Assembly (NCBI GenBank): GCA_041301185.1
Contig: JBFYSV010000061.1
Span: 1-39,750 of the forward strand
Origin: JAQBDA01 sp041301185
GTDB taxonomy: Bacteria > Chloroflexota > Anaerolineae > Anaerolineales > UBA4823
Length of the DNA: 39,750 nt
Direction of reading: 5' to 3'
The notes under the pieces were generated by a model. That model saw nothing but the letters and a program-made list of their open reading frames with translations, was not told the DNA's origin and did no database searches. The first letter of the stretch is position 1; every line of letters starts with the position of its first letter. The position numbers and the translations under genes are program-made. Shown here piece by piece: positions 1 through 8,790 of the stretch.

Positions 1-322
1 CCCCACTCACGGTAAAAATCTCCCCATAGTCGTTTGTCTGCCGGCTTTCAAAAGCACGGTGGAATGAGTGCGATAATTCCTTTGGGAAAATTCCTGTTTT
101 CACGAATTCCCGATCAAAAAAAGCTAAAACCCCGCTGTGTTTGGAGGTAACTTGCTGGCGTAAAACGGCTAATGCAAGGACCGCGTAGAACATGGCATAA
201 TATGCACGGTTGATTGTGCCTCGCCATAATGACATGGAAAACAACCCCTCAGCTTCCTGGAGGGTTTCACCTGCCTGCTGCAAGCGAGAATAAGCTAACT
301 CTTTGAGATGTTCATCCATCAT
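1..322 (-). CDS. HEPN-domain protein, partial (3' end outside window)
   Basis: The first ~107 residues of a small helical protein are visible, starting at ATG 322 (a second in-frame ATG lies at 319). The pattern NRAYYAMFYA near residue 38, followed by a KHSGVLAFFDREFVKTG stretch and R..NDYGE, is typical of the HEPN family (Pfam PF05168). The start overlaps the stop of the upstream nucleotidyltransferase gene by 4 nt (ATGA), so the two are translationally coupled. HEPN/MNT pairs of this kind are known as toxin-antitoxin-like modules in which the HEPN protein is usually an RNase and the MNT partner AMPylates or neutralises it. Whether this pair acts that way is an inference. The C-terminus, where the family motif is completed, lies beyond base 1. 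Confidence 0.85.
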   Translation of the reverse strand, partial: MMDEHLKELAYSRLQQAGETLQEAEGLFSMSLWRGTINRAYYAMFYAVLALAVLRQQVTSKHSGVLAFFDREFVKTGIFPKELSHSFHRAFESRQTNDYGEIFTVSG

Positions 323-693
323 ACTGCAATCCCATCAGCACGGATTGCAATCAGGAGTGGGTTGGCTGCCAGAGCACTGTCCGTGATCGCCTGGCTTGTT
401 GCTACAAAAGTAGAGATCACCACACCTTCATCAAAACCAATTTCCCAGGCAAGATTACTGATCTGCTTGCGTAGCTGAGGAGTCAGGGCTTCCAACTCAA
501 TAAATACATCTAGATCTGATTCGTCTGAATCATCGCCTCGCGCCCGCGAGCCAAAAACCACAAGGCGCTTTACGGGGGTGATGGCTTGTATGCGGCGCTT
601 GAGTCTGCGCACAATCCGGGCATCATTCGGCGATAACATATCTAAATTATACAATGGAAATTGACTGTTCTTGCAGTACCCTAGTGAAATCAT
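319..693 (-). CDS. MNT-type nucleotidyltransferase (antitoxin-like)
   Basis: A small minimal nucleotidyltransferase of 124 residues from ATG 693, or 106 residues from an internal ATG at 639. The diagnostic motif GSRARGDDSDESDLDVFIE (near residues 48-66) supplies the GS and the two metal-binding Asp residues of the Pol-beta superfamily. The internal start at 639 matches the usual beginning of these proteins better, because the 18 residues before it are not family-like. Neither start has a clear ribosome binding site. A TATAAT box at 646-651 (minus strand) sits only 6 nt before ATG 639, which would give a leaderless mRNA from that start. The gene is followed, with a 4-nt overlap, by the HEPN gene. 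In such pairs this protein is the presumed antitoxin. Confidence 0.85.
   Translation of the reverse strand: MISLGYCKNSQFPLYNLDMLSPNDARIVRRLKRRIQAITPVKRLVVFGSRARGDDSDESDLDVFIELEALTPQLRKQISNLAWEIGFDEGVVISTFVATSQAITDSALAANPLLIAIRADGIAV
646..651 (-). promoter_or_regulatory. Candidate -10 box for the MNT/HEPN pair (leaderless start?)
   Basis: A perfect TATAAT on the minus strand ends 6 nt before ATG 639, so transcription from it would begin at or next to that ATG. No convincing -35 box is visible. It would account for the absence of a ribosome binding site. Confidence 0.3.
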
Positions 694-854
694 TATCGTT
701 ATGAGTTAAAAAGGTTCCTGCTTCCCGTCAGTTTCTGGTGTATCCTATCGTCACAGTATCAATCGCCAGCCCGGTTGTTATCATATCAATCCGTTATCTA
801 TTGCCCGTACTTGACGAAGGCGAAGTGAGATGGGGCAATGGTAGAGCCAGGTGT

Positions 855-1880
855 TTATACGGTCGTAACTGATTCGCGCTCTACCAACGTGGGGTGGACG
901 GTGAGGGTCATCGGAGCCGATTCGGGGTTTTCGATTCGCAGAGCAAGCAAGTGCATCGCGGCGCGCCCCATTGCGCTTGTGTCGACATGCATGGTGGTCA
1001 GGGTGGGGTGGGTGTTGAGGGCGATGTAAGTGTCGTCGTAGCCAATAATCGAGATATCCGCGGGGACGCGTTTCCCCAGGGTTTTTACAGCGCGAATGGC
1101 ATGGCTGCCAATGTCATCGTTGACACAGAATAAGGCGGTGATATGCGGGTATTCCTGAATGAGCGCAATGGTCTCATCATAGCCTTTAGAGCGGTTGATA
1201 TTGAAATTGGAAATATATACCTGGGATAGGTCGTTTTCTTTCATGGCTCGCAGGTAGCCGTTACGCCGCTCTTTCAGGCTGGGATAGGAGTTGACATCAC
1301 TTCCCAGCAAGCCAATATGGCGGTGACCTTTTTGGATCAGGTAGGTAACTGCATGATATGCAGCCCGAAAATTATCCGATATTACTGCATCATAGCTCTC
1401 TGTTTCTGAATAGCCATCTACCAGGACAATCGGCATTGCGCGTCTCGTGGGAATCGATGCATTAGTACTATCGACAAAAATTCCGACCATTAGCAAACCA
1501 TCGATGCTCTCATTGTAGAGTAATTGGGGCACCTCCAGAGGACAGTTATTTTCATCCACCGGCAGGGTGGCAAAAAGCAAGTTTATGCCATTCCGGCGGC
1601 ATACATCTTCAATACCCAGAATGACTTTGGAGTAGAACGGGTTTGCTTGAGGAGGGGAGTCTGGGTCGGTCTTCACAACCATGCCGACTGTGGATAAACG
1701 AGCATTCACTGATATCGCCGTTGAGGGCTTGACGGGATAGGAAAGCTTTTCGGCTATCTCCAGTACCCGCATCCGCGTCTCCTGCGAGACGCCCGGTTTA
1801 TCGTTTAACACCAGCGAGACAGTAGATATCGAGACCCCGCACTGGCGGGCGATGTCGCTTATCCTTGATTTGCTTTTCAT
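855..1880 (-). CDS. LacI-family transcriptional regulator 1
   Basis: A 341-residue LacI/GalR-type repressor. The N-terminal helix-turn-helix (RISDIARQCGVSISTVSLVLN, about residues 5-25) and the hinge region (LEIAEKLSYPV) are followed by a periplasmic-binding-protein-like sugar sensor that ends in a typical dimer domain (SIIGYDDTYIALNTHPTLTTMHV). The frame is open up to an ATG at 1892. I prefer the ATG at 1880, because GGTGGGG lies just upstream of it and no ribosome binding site precedes 1892. The gene is divergent from LacI regulator 2. Its own promoter carries a perfect palindrome over the -10 box (1899-1923), which suggests autorepression. The inducer cannot be read from sequence; a sugar linked to the neighbouring cluster is a guess. 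Confidence 0.93.
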   Translation of the reverse strand: MKSKSRISDIARQCGVSISTVSLVLNDKPGVSQETRMRVLEIAEKLSYPVKPSTAISVNARLSTVGMVVKTDPDSPPQANPFYSKVILGIEDVCRRNGINLLFATLPVDENNCPLEVPQLLYNESIDGLLMVGIFVDSTNASIPTRRAMPIVLVDGYSETESYDAVISDNFRAAYHAVTYLIQKGHRHIGLLGSDVNSYPSLKERRNGYLRAMKENDLSQVYISNFNINRSKGYDETIALIQEYPHITALFCVNDDIGSHAIRAVKTLGKRVPADISIIGYDDTYIALNTHPTLTTMHVDTSAMGRAAMHLLALRIENPESAPMTLTVHPTLVERESVTTV

Positions 1881-1898
1881 AGACCCCACCATCTGTAA

Positions 1899-1923
1899 CT
1901 AAAATATTTAATAAATATTTTAG
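1899..1923. promoter_or_regulatory. 25-bp perfect palindrome, probable operator of LacI regulator 1
   Basis: The 12-bp arm CTAAAATATTTA and its exact reverse complement are separated by a single A. The palindrome covers the predicted -10 box (1917-1922) of the minus-strand LacI gene and lies 19 bp from its start codon. LacI-family operators are commonly palindromes in this position. The odd centre and AT-rich arms differ from the CG-centred site at 2067. Confidence 0.6.
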
Positions 1924-1944
1924 CACCTTGTCTGTATATGTCAA
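1917..1944 (-). promoter_or_regulatory. Sigma70-type promoter of LacI regulator 1
   Basis: On the minus strand, a perfect -35 TTGACA (1939-1944) and -10 TAAAAT (1917-1922) are separated by 16 bp. The -10 lies inside the 25-bp palindrome, so a bound repressor would block RNA polymerase. Confidence 0.65.
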
Positions 1945-2025
1945 GAAAATACAGCGGATATTGTGGTAAGAAAGCCCAAATACTACCAGAATAGTGTGTT
2001 TTCACCATGAGATGTAATGAAATAG

Positions 2026-2054
2026 TTGACTTTCCTGAAAATCTTCGCTATAAT
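2026..2054 (+). promoter_or_regulatory. Sigma70-type promoter of LacI regulator 2 / sugar cluster
   Basis: TTGACT (2026-2031) and a perfect TATAAT (2049-2054) are separated by 17 bp, the ideal spacing. Transcription would start near 2061, just before the operator at 2067-2080. This is the strongest promoter upstream of the plus-strand carbohydrate genes. Confidence 0.7.
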
Positions 2055-2066
2055 ATTTTATATGTC

Positions 2067-2080
2067 TGGGAGCGCTACCA
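2067..2080. promoter_or_regulatory. CelR-like LacI-family operator
   Basis: The 14-bp sequence TGGGAGCGCTACCA differs at one base from the 14-bp palindrome known as the CelR box of cellulolytic actinobacteria (TGGGAGCGCTCCCA). It lies directly after the predicted transcription start of LacI regulator 2, a position that suits repression by roadblock. I found no second copy of this site in front of the downstream genes. Confidence 0.65.
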
Positions 2081-2134
2081 GAATTATTCCTCTGATTTTT
2101 CTGGCTGAGTGGTTGATGATAATGGAGTTGCCGT

Positions 2135-3166
2135 TTGTCTGATCTAACGCTTGACGATATTGCAGAGAAATCTGGGGTTTCTCGTTCCACCGTTTCCCGC
2201 GTGATAAACGGTCAGCCGTATGTTCGGAAGGATGTTCGTGAGCGTGTCCTGAAAGTGATCCAGGAAACCGGCTTTCATCCTAATCTGGCTGCCCGCGCCC
2301 TGGCTTCGCAGCGCTCCTGGATGATTGGTCTGGTACTGCCCAGTAGTGTTAGCTCCTTTTTCGCCGATCCTTATTTTCCTCGTCTCACACAAGGCATTGC
2401 CCGGGCGTGTAATCAGCATAATTACACTTTGGGTCTATTTCTGATGGATACTCCGGAAGATGAAGAAAAAATATTTCCCAGAGTATCGCGGAAGGGATTT
2501 CTGGATGGAGTCCTGGTTCAATCTGGCCGGATCGGCGACCAGCTGATTGAGCGGTTGGTTAAGCTGACCATACCGATCGTAGTAGCTGGGCGCCCTTTTC
2601 ACGACGACGATGTGAGCTATATTGATGTCGATAATGTCAAAGCTGCTTTCGAAGCAGTATCTCATCTGGCTCGGCTGGGGTACAGAAGGATAGGCGCCAT
2701 TACGGGTAACATCAACAGCACAGTCAGCCTGGATCGAAAGGAAGGCTATTTGAGAGCTTTGCTGGGGCATGGATTGGCGGTTAATAAAGCCCTGATCGTA
2801 GAAGGCGATTTCACAGAGGTGGGAGGTTACTTGGCCATGCGGCAGTTGCTGTCTGCCAAACCCGACGCTGTGTTTGCCGCTTCAGATGTAATGGCGCTTG
2901 GTGCAATGCGGGTGGTGCGTGAGGCCGGGTTGCGCGTACCAGAGGATATCGCTTTTGTGGGTTTCGATGATCTACCCCTTGCTTCGCTTTCCGACCCTCC
3001 CCTGACCACTATCCACCAGCCAATCTCTGAGTTTGGTGAAAAAGCAATCGAGATCCTGATTGATCTGATTGAAAATGGGATCATGCCAGCTCGGCAGACG
3101 ATCATGGATACAAAGTTGGTCGTTCGAGAAAGCTGTGGTGCTACGCACAAAATGGTGTTGGAGTAA
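2135..3166 (+). CDS. LacI-family transcriptional regulator 2 (CelR-like)
   Basis: A 343-residue LacI/GalR regulator. The HTH (LTLDDIAEKSGVSRSTVSRVI, residues 4-24) and hinge (HPNLAARALASQRS) are canonical, followed by a two-lobed ligand domain ending GFDDLPLASLSDPPLTTIHQP. The start is TTG at 2135 with GGAG (2124-2127) 7 nt upstream; the nearby ATG at 2122 runs straight into a stop. It is the first gene of the plus-strand carbohydrate cluster. It has a near-perfect sigma70 promoter and a CelR-like operator just downstream of it. Control of beta-glucan or beta-mannan oligosaccharide uptake and breakdown is inferred from this position and operator; cello- or manno-oligosaccharides would be the likely inducers. 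Confidence 0.93.
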   Translation: MSDLTLDDIAEKSGVSRSTVSRVINGQPYVRKDVRERVLKVIQETGFHPNLAARALASQRSWMIGLVLPSSVSSFFADPYFPRLTQGIARACNQHNYTLGLFLMDTPEDEEKIFPRVSRKGFLDGVLVQSGRIGDQLIERLVKLTIPIVVAGRPFHDDDVSYIDVDNVKAAFEAVSHLARLGYRRIGAITGNINSTVSLDRKEGYLRALLGHGLAVNKALIVEGDFTEVGGYLAMRQLLSAKPDAVFAASDVMALGAMRVVREAGLRVPEDIAFVGFDDLPLASLSDPPLTTIHQPISEFGEKAIEILIDLIENGIMPARQTIMDTKLVVRESCGATHKMVLE

Positions 3167-3172
3167 GTAATT

Positions 3173-3199
3173 TTGACGTGCGTGAATGTTTCATATAGA
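3173..3199 (+). promoter_or_regulatory. Possible weak promoter before the ABC importer
   Basis: TTGACG (3173-3178) and TATAGA (3194-3199) are separated by 15 bp in the gap between the regulator and the binding-protein gene. The short spacing makes it weak. I see no LacI-type palindrome next to it. Confidence 0.3.
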
Positions 3200-3316
3200 G
3201 ATCCCGGGCAGTCAATCGCCTGATAACCAGGAGGAGGTGGAAGATTATCTTTAAACCAAATTGATCTGGCTAACCCATTGAATTGATCAGTCGAAAATCT
3301 ACTAAGGAGAACTATA

Positions 3317-5239
3317 ATGAAACGCTTGTCTCTTGTACTCACCCTGTTGGTGGCTTTAGGCCTGGTGCTCGGAGCCTGTGCGACACCCACTCCACAGACC
3401 GTTATTCAGACCGTGGAAGTACCGGTTGTGGAGACTGTTGAAGTGCCGGTTGTGGAGACCCAGGTGGTTATCCAAACGGTTGAGGTTGCTCCACCGGCAC
3501 CCTCACCTGAAGAACAGCTGCCACGCAATGAAACCCTGTACTTCAACGGTCAACAGTGGAGTCCGGTCGTGGGTTGGAATCCGTACTCTTCCAGCATGAA
3601 TAATGCCTTGGCTGTAGGTGCGAAGGATGCTGCTCGCGTGATCATGTTTGAAACACTGTACCTTTACAACATGATGGATGGCAAGTCTTATCCTCTGCTG
3701 GCGGACGGCGATCCCGTATGGAATGACGCCCGGACCGAGGTCACCGTAAAGCTCAAATCAGCTGCAAAATGGAGTGATGGCACTCCGATAACAGCCGATG
3801 ACGTTGCCTATACCTGGGATACCAATCTCAAGTACTCAACCAACGCTGGCAACAACTTTAAGGATTTCATCGAATCCGTCACTGCAGTTGATTCTCAAAC
3901 AGTGCTGATTAAGGCCAAGCTGGATGCGGACGGAAATGCGGTTAATCCGCTGATGATCCCAGCTTTCCTGGACGGCACCTATGTCATGCAGAAAGCCTGG
4001 ACCGAGACCCTGGAAGCGCGCACCAACGAGGATGCGACTGAATTTTTAGCCGATCCTGCTGAAGATGTCGTATACTCCGGTCCTTACCACAAATTCTTCT
4101 CTGACGATACGAAGGTTGTCTACGTCCGTGATGACAACTACTGGGGCCAGGATGCCTCCATGTGGGGCAAGCTGCCGGCTCCGAAGTACCTCGCACATAC
4201 GATCTTCAAGGATAACGCGGCCGGTTCGATTGCTCTGGCACAAGGGGAAGTGGATGTCAGCCAGCAGTTCAACTCCAACATTCAGGTGTTGTGGCTCAAC
4301 TACGGGCTACCCGTTTCCACCTACTTGTCTGAAGCCCCGTATGGCATTGGTGCAAGCTTGCCGACCGCCTTCTACAACCTGACATCCAATGGTTTGGATA
4401 ATGTCGCAATTCGTAAAGCGATTGCGATTGCGGTTGATTATCCGACCATCATTGCCAACGCGATGACCAACCAATCTGCCACCTTCGACCAGGTTCCGCG
4501 TTCGCTGATGAACCCAACCCCGGGTGAGCAAGCTCTCTACGATCAAGCTGCCGTCGCAGACTTGCAGTGGGCTGGCAATGACATCGAAGGCGCCATTAAA
4601 CTCTTGGATGATGCCGGGGTCGTGGATACCAATGGCGATGGAAATCGCGAATACAATGGTCAGGAGCTTCATTATGTAGCTACCTGTCCCAATGGCTGGT
4701 CTGACTGGCAGGCGGCGATCGAAGTGGTGGCTGCTGCCGGGAAAAAGATCGGTATTGATATCACCACCAACTACCCAGAATGGGGCGTTTACCAGACCGT
4801 TGTCACCAAATCGGATACGCCTCTCCCTGAAGGCTACGACATCTTCATGATGTGGAGCGACGGTGCTGGTCCGACCCAGCCTTGGGGTCGTATCCGCCAC
4901 CTGCTAAGCTCTGAGTTCGTTGGGCAGGCGGTGAACTGGAACGGTAACTGGGGCCAATACAGCAATCCTGACGTCGATGGGTTGATCGCACAGATCCCCG
5001 CGGAGACCGACACCGCCAAGCTGAAGGAAATTTACACGGAATTGGTCAGAATCTACCTGACTGACGTCCCATCCTTCACGCTGATGTATCGCCCCGATCA
5101 GTTCCATGCAGTGAACGAGAGTATCTGGACTGGCTTCCCGCACGAGGGTGATGGGACTGAACCGTCCGTTCCACCGATGGTCTGTACCGACGGTTGGGGC
5201 GTAGCCTGTCTCTATAACCTGACTCTGGTTAATCCGTAA
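3317..5239 (+). CDS. Family 5 solute-binding lipoprotein of an oligosaccharide/oligopeptide ABC importer
   Basis: A 640-residue extracellular binding lipoprotein of the DppA/OppA type (PF00496). A short signal peptide ends in the lipobox LGAC (Cys21). It is followed by a repetitive Val/Glu-rich linker (about residues 32-58) that tethers the binding domain to the membrane. The phrase WSDGTPITADDVAYTW (about residues 152-167) is the family signature. AAGGAG lies shortly before ATG 3317. Although the family is named for peptides, Thermotoga and relatives use such proteins to bind cello- and manno-oligosaccharides. Its position ahead of mannosidase, glucosidase and phosphorylase genes supports a sugar ligand here. 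A large hairpin follows the stop codon, as often seen after highly expressed binding-protein genes. Confidence 0.92.
   Translation: MKRLSLVLTLLVALGLVLGACATPTPQTVIQTVEVPVVETVEVPVVETQVVIQTVEVAPPAPSPEEQLPRNETLYFNGQQWSPVVGWNPYSSSMNNALAVGAKDAARVIMFETLYLYNMMDGKSYPLLADGDPVWNDARTEVTVKLKSAAKWSDGTPITADDVAYTWDTNLKYSTNAGNNFKDFIESVTAVDSQTVLIKAKLDADGNAVNPLMIPAFLDGTYVMQKAWTETLEARTNEDATEFLADPAEDVVYSGPYHKFFSDDTKVVYVRDDNYWGQDASMWGKLPAPKYLAHTIFKDNAAGSIALAQGEVDVSQQFNSNIQVLWLNYGLPVSTYLSEAPYGIGASLPTAFYNLTSNGLDNVAIRKAIAIAVDYPTIIANAMTNQSATFDQVPRSLMNPTPGEQALYDQAAVADLQWAGNDIEGAIKLLDDAGVVDTNGDGNREYNGQELHYVATCPNGWSDWQAAIEVVAAAGKKIGIDITTNYPEWGVYQTVVTKSDTPLPEGYDIFMMWSDGAGPTQPWGRIRHLLSSEFVGQAVNWNGNWGQYSNPDVDGLIAQIPAETDTAKLKEIYTELVRIYLTDVPSFTLMYRPDQFHAVNESIWTGFPHEGDGTEPSVPPMVCTDGWGVACLYNLTLVNP
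3416..3463 (+). repeat. Tandem 24-bp repeat in the binding-protein linker
   Basis: Two adjacent 24-bp units, nearly identical at the DNA level, encode two EVPVVET-type repeats in the linker after the lipobox. Such repeats can expand or contract by slippage without breaking the frame. Confidence 0.7.
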
Positions 5240-5254
5240 CCGCAAGTGTTCTGA

Positions 5255-5290
5255 AACAGCCATGTCCCGATAAACGGGGACATGGCTGTT
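5255..5290 (+). other. Intercistronic hairpin after the binding-protein gene
   Basis: A 14-bp perfect stem (5255-5268 with 5277-5290) with an 8-nt loop begins 15 nt after the stop codon. No run of T follows, so it is more likely a 3'-end stabilising or partial attenuation structure than a full terminator. It could explain higher mRNA levels of the binding protein than of the permeases. Confidence 0.6.
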
Positions 5291-5305
5291 CCTCATAATA
5301 TGTTT

Positions 5306-5407
5306 TGTAGCTACGCAGTTAAGGGTAAAATCGGGGGTGTTTGGGCGGGCGTCGCCTGCCTAAACACCCCCATCCTCCCCCCAACCGCGTATGTGCTGGT
5401 GTTAGAT
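5306..5407. repeat. Palindromic repeat element, copy A (REP/MITE-like)
   Basis: The core is a long hairpin: GGGGGTGTTTGGGC (5333-5346) pairs with GCCTAAACACCCCC (5358-5371), and pairing continues inward almost to the tip. The outer flanks (TACGCAGTTAAGGG on the left, the complement of TACGCGGTTGGGGG on the right) also form an inverted repeat. A related element lies at 17272-17366. It sits just before the first permease gene. Confidence 0.65.
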
Positions 5408-5449
5408 GTATAACAATTTAGCGGTATCAGATCAATCGGAGGTGCTGGA

Positions 5450-6454
5450 TTGAAAGGATATGCTAGATACTTCGGTAATAAGGTGATCTGGTTTATCATC
5501 ACATTCATAGTTGCCTTTGTCTTAAACTTTATTCTGCCCCGTTTGATGCCGGGCGATCCTGTGGCAGCCATTGTAGCAAGGATGGCACAAAACGCAACCA
5601 ATACAGCCGGCTTACAAGCCATTTATCGCCAATATACAGAGCTGTTCCACACCAACGAACCCCTCCTGACTCAATTTCTGTTTTATATAAGAAATGTTTT
5701 TAACGGTGATTTTGGCTTCTCATTCAGCCAATATCCGCGAACGGTGGCAGCCGTTCTTAGAACATCGCTTTGGTGGACTGTGATGCTGCAGTTTCCAGCG
5801 ATTATTATTGGTTGGATTCTCGGGAATTCGCTTGGAGCTTTGGCAGCCTACCGTAAGGGTGGTTACGATGCGCTTATCCTGCCGGTCAGCGTTTTCGCCA
5901 GCGCTTTACCGGCCTTTGGCATGGCCACCATTTTACTGGTTATATTTGGGGTCACATTAAAATGGCTTCCCACTTCGGGTGGGTATGGTTTTGACTTGAT
6001 CCCCGCCTTCAATTGGAAATTCATATGGTCAGTGGTACTCCATTATCAATTGCCATTCTGGTCGATCGTACTGATCGCCATCGGTGGTCAGGCAATCGGC
6101 ATGCGCTCTATGTCCATTTATGAGCTAAATGCAGATTATGTAAAGTACGCCCGCTTCATGGGTGTCAAAGACTCGAAAATCATCCGTTATGTATTCCGCA
6201 ACGCCATGCTTCCCCAGATCACCGGTTTAGCACTGGCGATCGGTACCATGGTTGGAGGGGCGCTCGTGGCGGAGATTGTCTTTAGCTATCCTGGGCTTGG
6301 GACCACGCTTTTATCCGCAATATTGGGGCAAGATTATCCGCTCGTCTCAGCGATCACATTGATCATCACGATCATGGTACTGATTGCGAACTTTGCCCTG
6401 GAAATTTTATATGGCTTCATCGACCCGCGGATTAAAGCCGCGCAATCGGATTAA
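5450..6454 (+). CDS. ABC importer permease, DppB/OppB type
   Basis: A 334-residue inner-membrane permease with the usual six hydrophobic segments, from FIITFIVAFVLNFILPRLMPGDP at the N-terminus to a last span ending LEILYGFIDPRIK. The N-terminal RLMPGDP phrase and the cytoplasmic EAA-type loop (YVKYARFMGVKDSKIIRYVFRNA, near residues 225-247) are typical of DppB/OppB subunits. The start is TTG 5450 with GGAGGT at 5438-5443. It is the first of four closely packed genes (permease, permease, ATPase, ATPase) and forms the translocation pore with the next gene product. Confidence 0.93.
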   Translation: MKGYARYFGNKVIWFIITFIVAFVLNFILPRLMPGDPVAAIVARMAQNATNTAGLQAIYRQYTELFHTNEPLLTQFLFYIRNVFNGDFGFSFSQYPRTVAAVLRTSLWWTVMLQFPAIIIGWILGNSLGALAAYRKGGYDALILPVSVFASALPAFGMATILLVIFGVTLKWLPTSGGYGFDLIPAFNWKFIWSVVLHYQLPFWSIVLIAIGGQAIGMRSMSIYELNADYVKYARFMGVKDSKIIRYVFRNAMLPQITGLALAIGTMVGGALVAEIVFSYPGLGTTLLSAILGQDYPLVSAITLIITIMVLIANFALEILYGFIDPRIKAAQSD

Positions 6455-6465
6455 GAGAGGCCGTC

Positions 6466-7716
6466 ATGAAAAATACTCTTAAGCAGATTTTTCACTCCGG
6501 CAAATTTGTAGTTGGTTTTTGCATCTTCACGTCCATCGTTTTGACGGTGATCATTTTCCCGCTTTTCGTCAAAGACCCTCCACTAGGAATTATCAGCCAG
6601 GGTACTTTCTTGCCGCCTGGTATCTATGTCAATGTTTTCGACAGCATTGGAACCCAACCCTATATTCTTAACCTGGATGACGCAGCTGCCAAACGAATTG
6701 CCAGCAAGCTGAGCGATGATGACCGCGCAGCCATCAAGGAATGGCTTGTGAAAGCTGGGATCCCTGAACATCAGATCGATACTACGGACACGAAAGCTCT
6801 CCTGACATTATGGGAGAACAATTATGATCCAACTAAGAAAATCCCTGGGATGATCTTTGCCAAGACGCGATACTACGAAAGACTCAACGCTTCTCTGCAA
6901 GGACTGTTGTCTAGCGAGGGAATTACAATTGGCTCAACCGATGCTGTGTCGGGCACTCTGGCATCCCCTAGCACCATCAGGCGGACTGACTATGTGAATA
7001 TCCGGGATGTTCCAAACGTGCGCTTGCTTTTGCTTGGAACCGAGAATTTCGGTCGGGATGTTACCGTGGAGTTGATTTCAGCTACGGGAGTTTCACTGCT
7101 CATCGGTATTGTAGCGGGATTAATCGCCACCACGATCGGTTTAATTATAGGATTGGCAGCAGGTTATATCGGTGGCGTGGTGGATGATATCCTTACTTTC
7201 ATCACAAATATCTTTATCGTTATTCCTTCATTTATCTTATTGATATTGATCTCATTCAGCATCGGGCAGGAGAAGCGCGGTGCAGTGACCATCGCAATAG
7301 TGATCGGTTTCACCTCCTGGGTATGGACAGCCCGTGCCGTGCGGGCGCAGGTGATCTCGCTGCGCAATCGTGATCATGTCAGCCTGTCAAAGCTTTCCGG
7401 GCACCCCATTGCCCGCATCATCTTCACCGATATCCTCCCCTACATCGCTTCCTATGTCTTCATGGCGCTGATTTTGCAGATTTCCTCCGCCATCCTGACC
7501 GAAGCTGGCCTGGCGATCCTTGGTCTGGGACCTAGGACTACCGATGTCCCAACCCTTGGTTTAATGTTAAATTGGGCGTTTATCTACCAGGCGCAGGTGC
7601 TCGGAAAATGGTGGGCTTATCTGCCTGTGATTGTAGTGATTGCTTTGGTTTCTTTTTCACTGAACTTGATGAATACTGGTCTCGACCAGGTGTACAACCC
7701 GGCATTGAGGGAATAG
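6466..7716 (+). CDS. ABC importer permease, DppC/OppC type, with enlarged N-terminal insert
   Basis: A 416-residue permease. The first membrane span (about residues 13-33) is followed by ~155 residues outside the membrane before the family motif LGTENFGRDV (around 190-199), where ordinary DppC proteins of ~300 residues have a short loop. After that come the normal spans and the EAA-type loop near LSKLSGHPIARIIFTDILPY. The insert is soluble-looking and rich in charged residues. It probably faces outward, where it could touch the binding protein. The gene starts at ATG 6466, 11 bp after the first permease, with GAGAGG upstream. Confidence 0.92.
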   Translation: MKNTLKQIFHSGKFVVGFCIFTSIVLTVIIFPLFVKDPPLGIISQGTFLPPGIYVNVFDSIGTQPYILNLDDAAAKRIASKLSDDDRAAIKEWLVKAGIPEHQIDTTDTKALLTLWENNYDPTKKIPGMIFAKTRYYERLNASLQGLLSSEGITIGSTDAVSGTLASPSTIRRTDYVNIRDVPNVRLLLLGTENFGRDVTVELISATGVSLLIGIVAGLIATTIGLIIGLAAGYIGGVVDDILTFITNIFIVIPSFILLILISFSIGQEKRGAVTIAIVIGFTSWVWTARAVRAQVISLRNRDHVSLSKLSGHPIARIIFTDILPYIASYVFMALILQISSAILTEAGLAILGLGPRTTDVPTLGLMLNWAFIYQAQVLGKWWAYLPVIVVIALVSFSLNLMNTGLDQVYNPALRE

Positions 7717-7719
7717 GTG

Positions 7720-8779
<1,060 letters not shown>

Positions 8780-8790
<11 letters not shown>

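Noticed and set aside
5255..5290. Full Rho-independent terminator after the binding-protein gene.
   Set aside because: The stem is strong but no T-run follows, and the permease and ATPase genes downstream are needed with the binding protein; a stability or partial attenuation role fits better.
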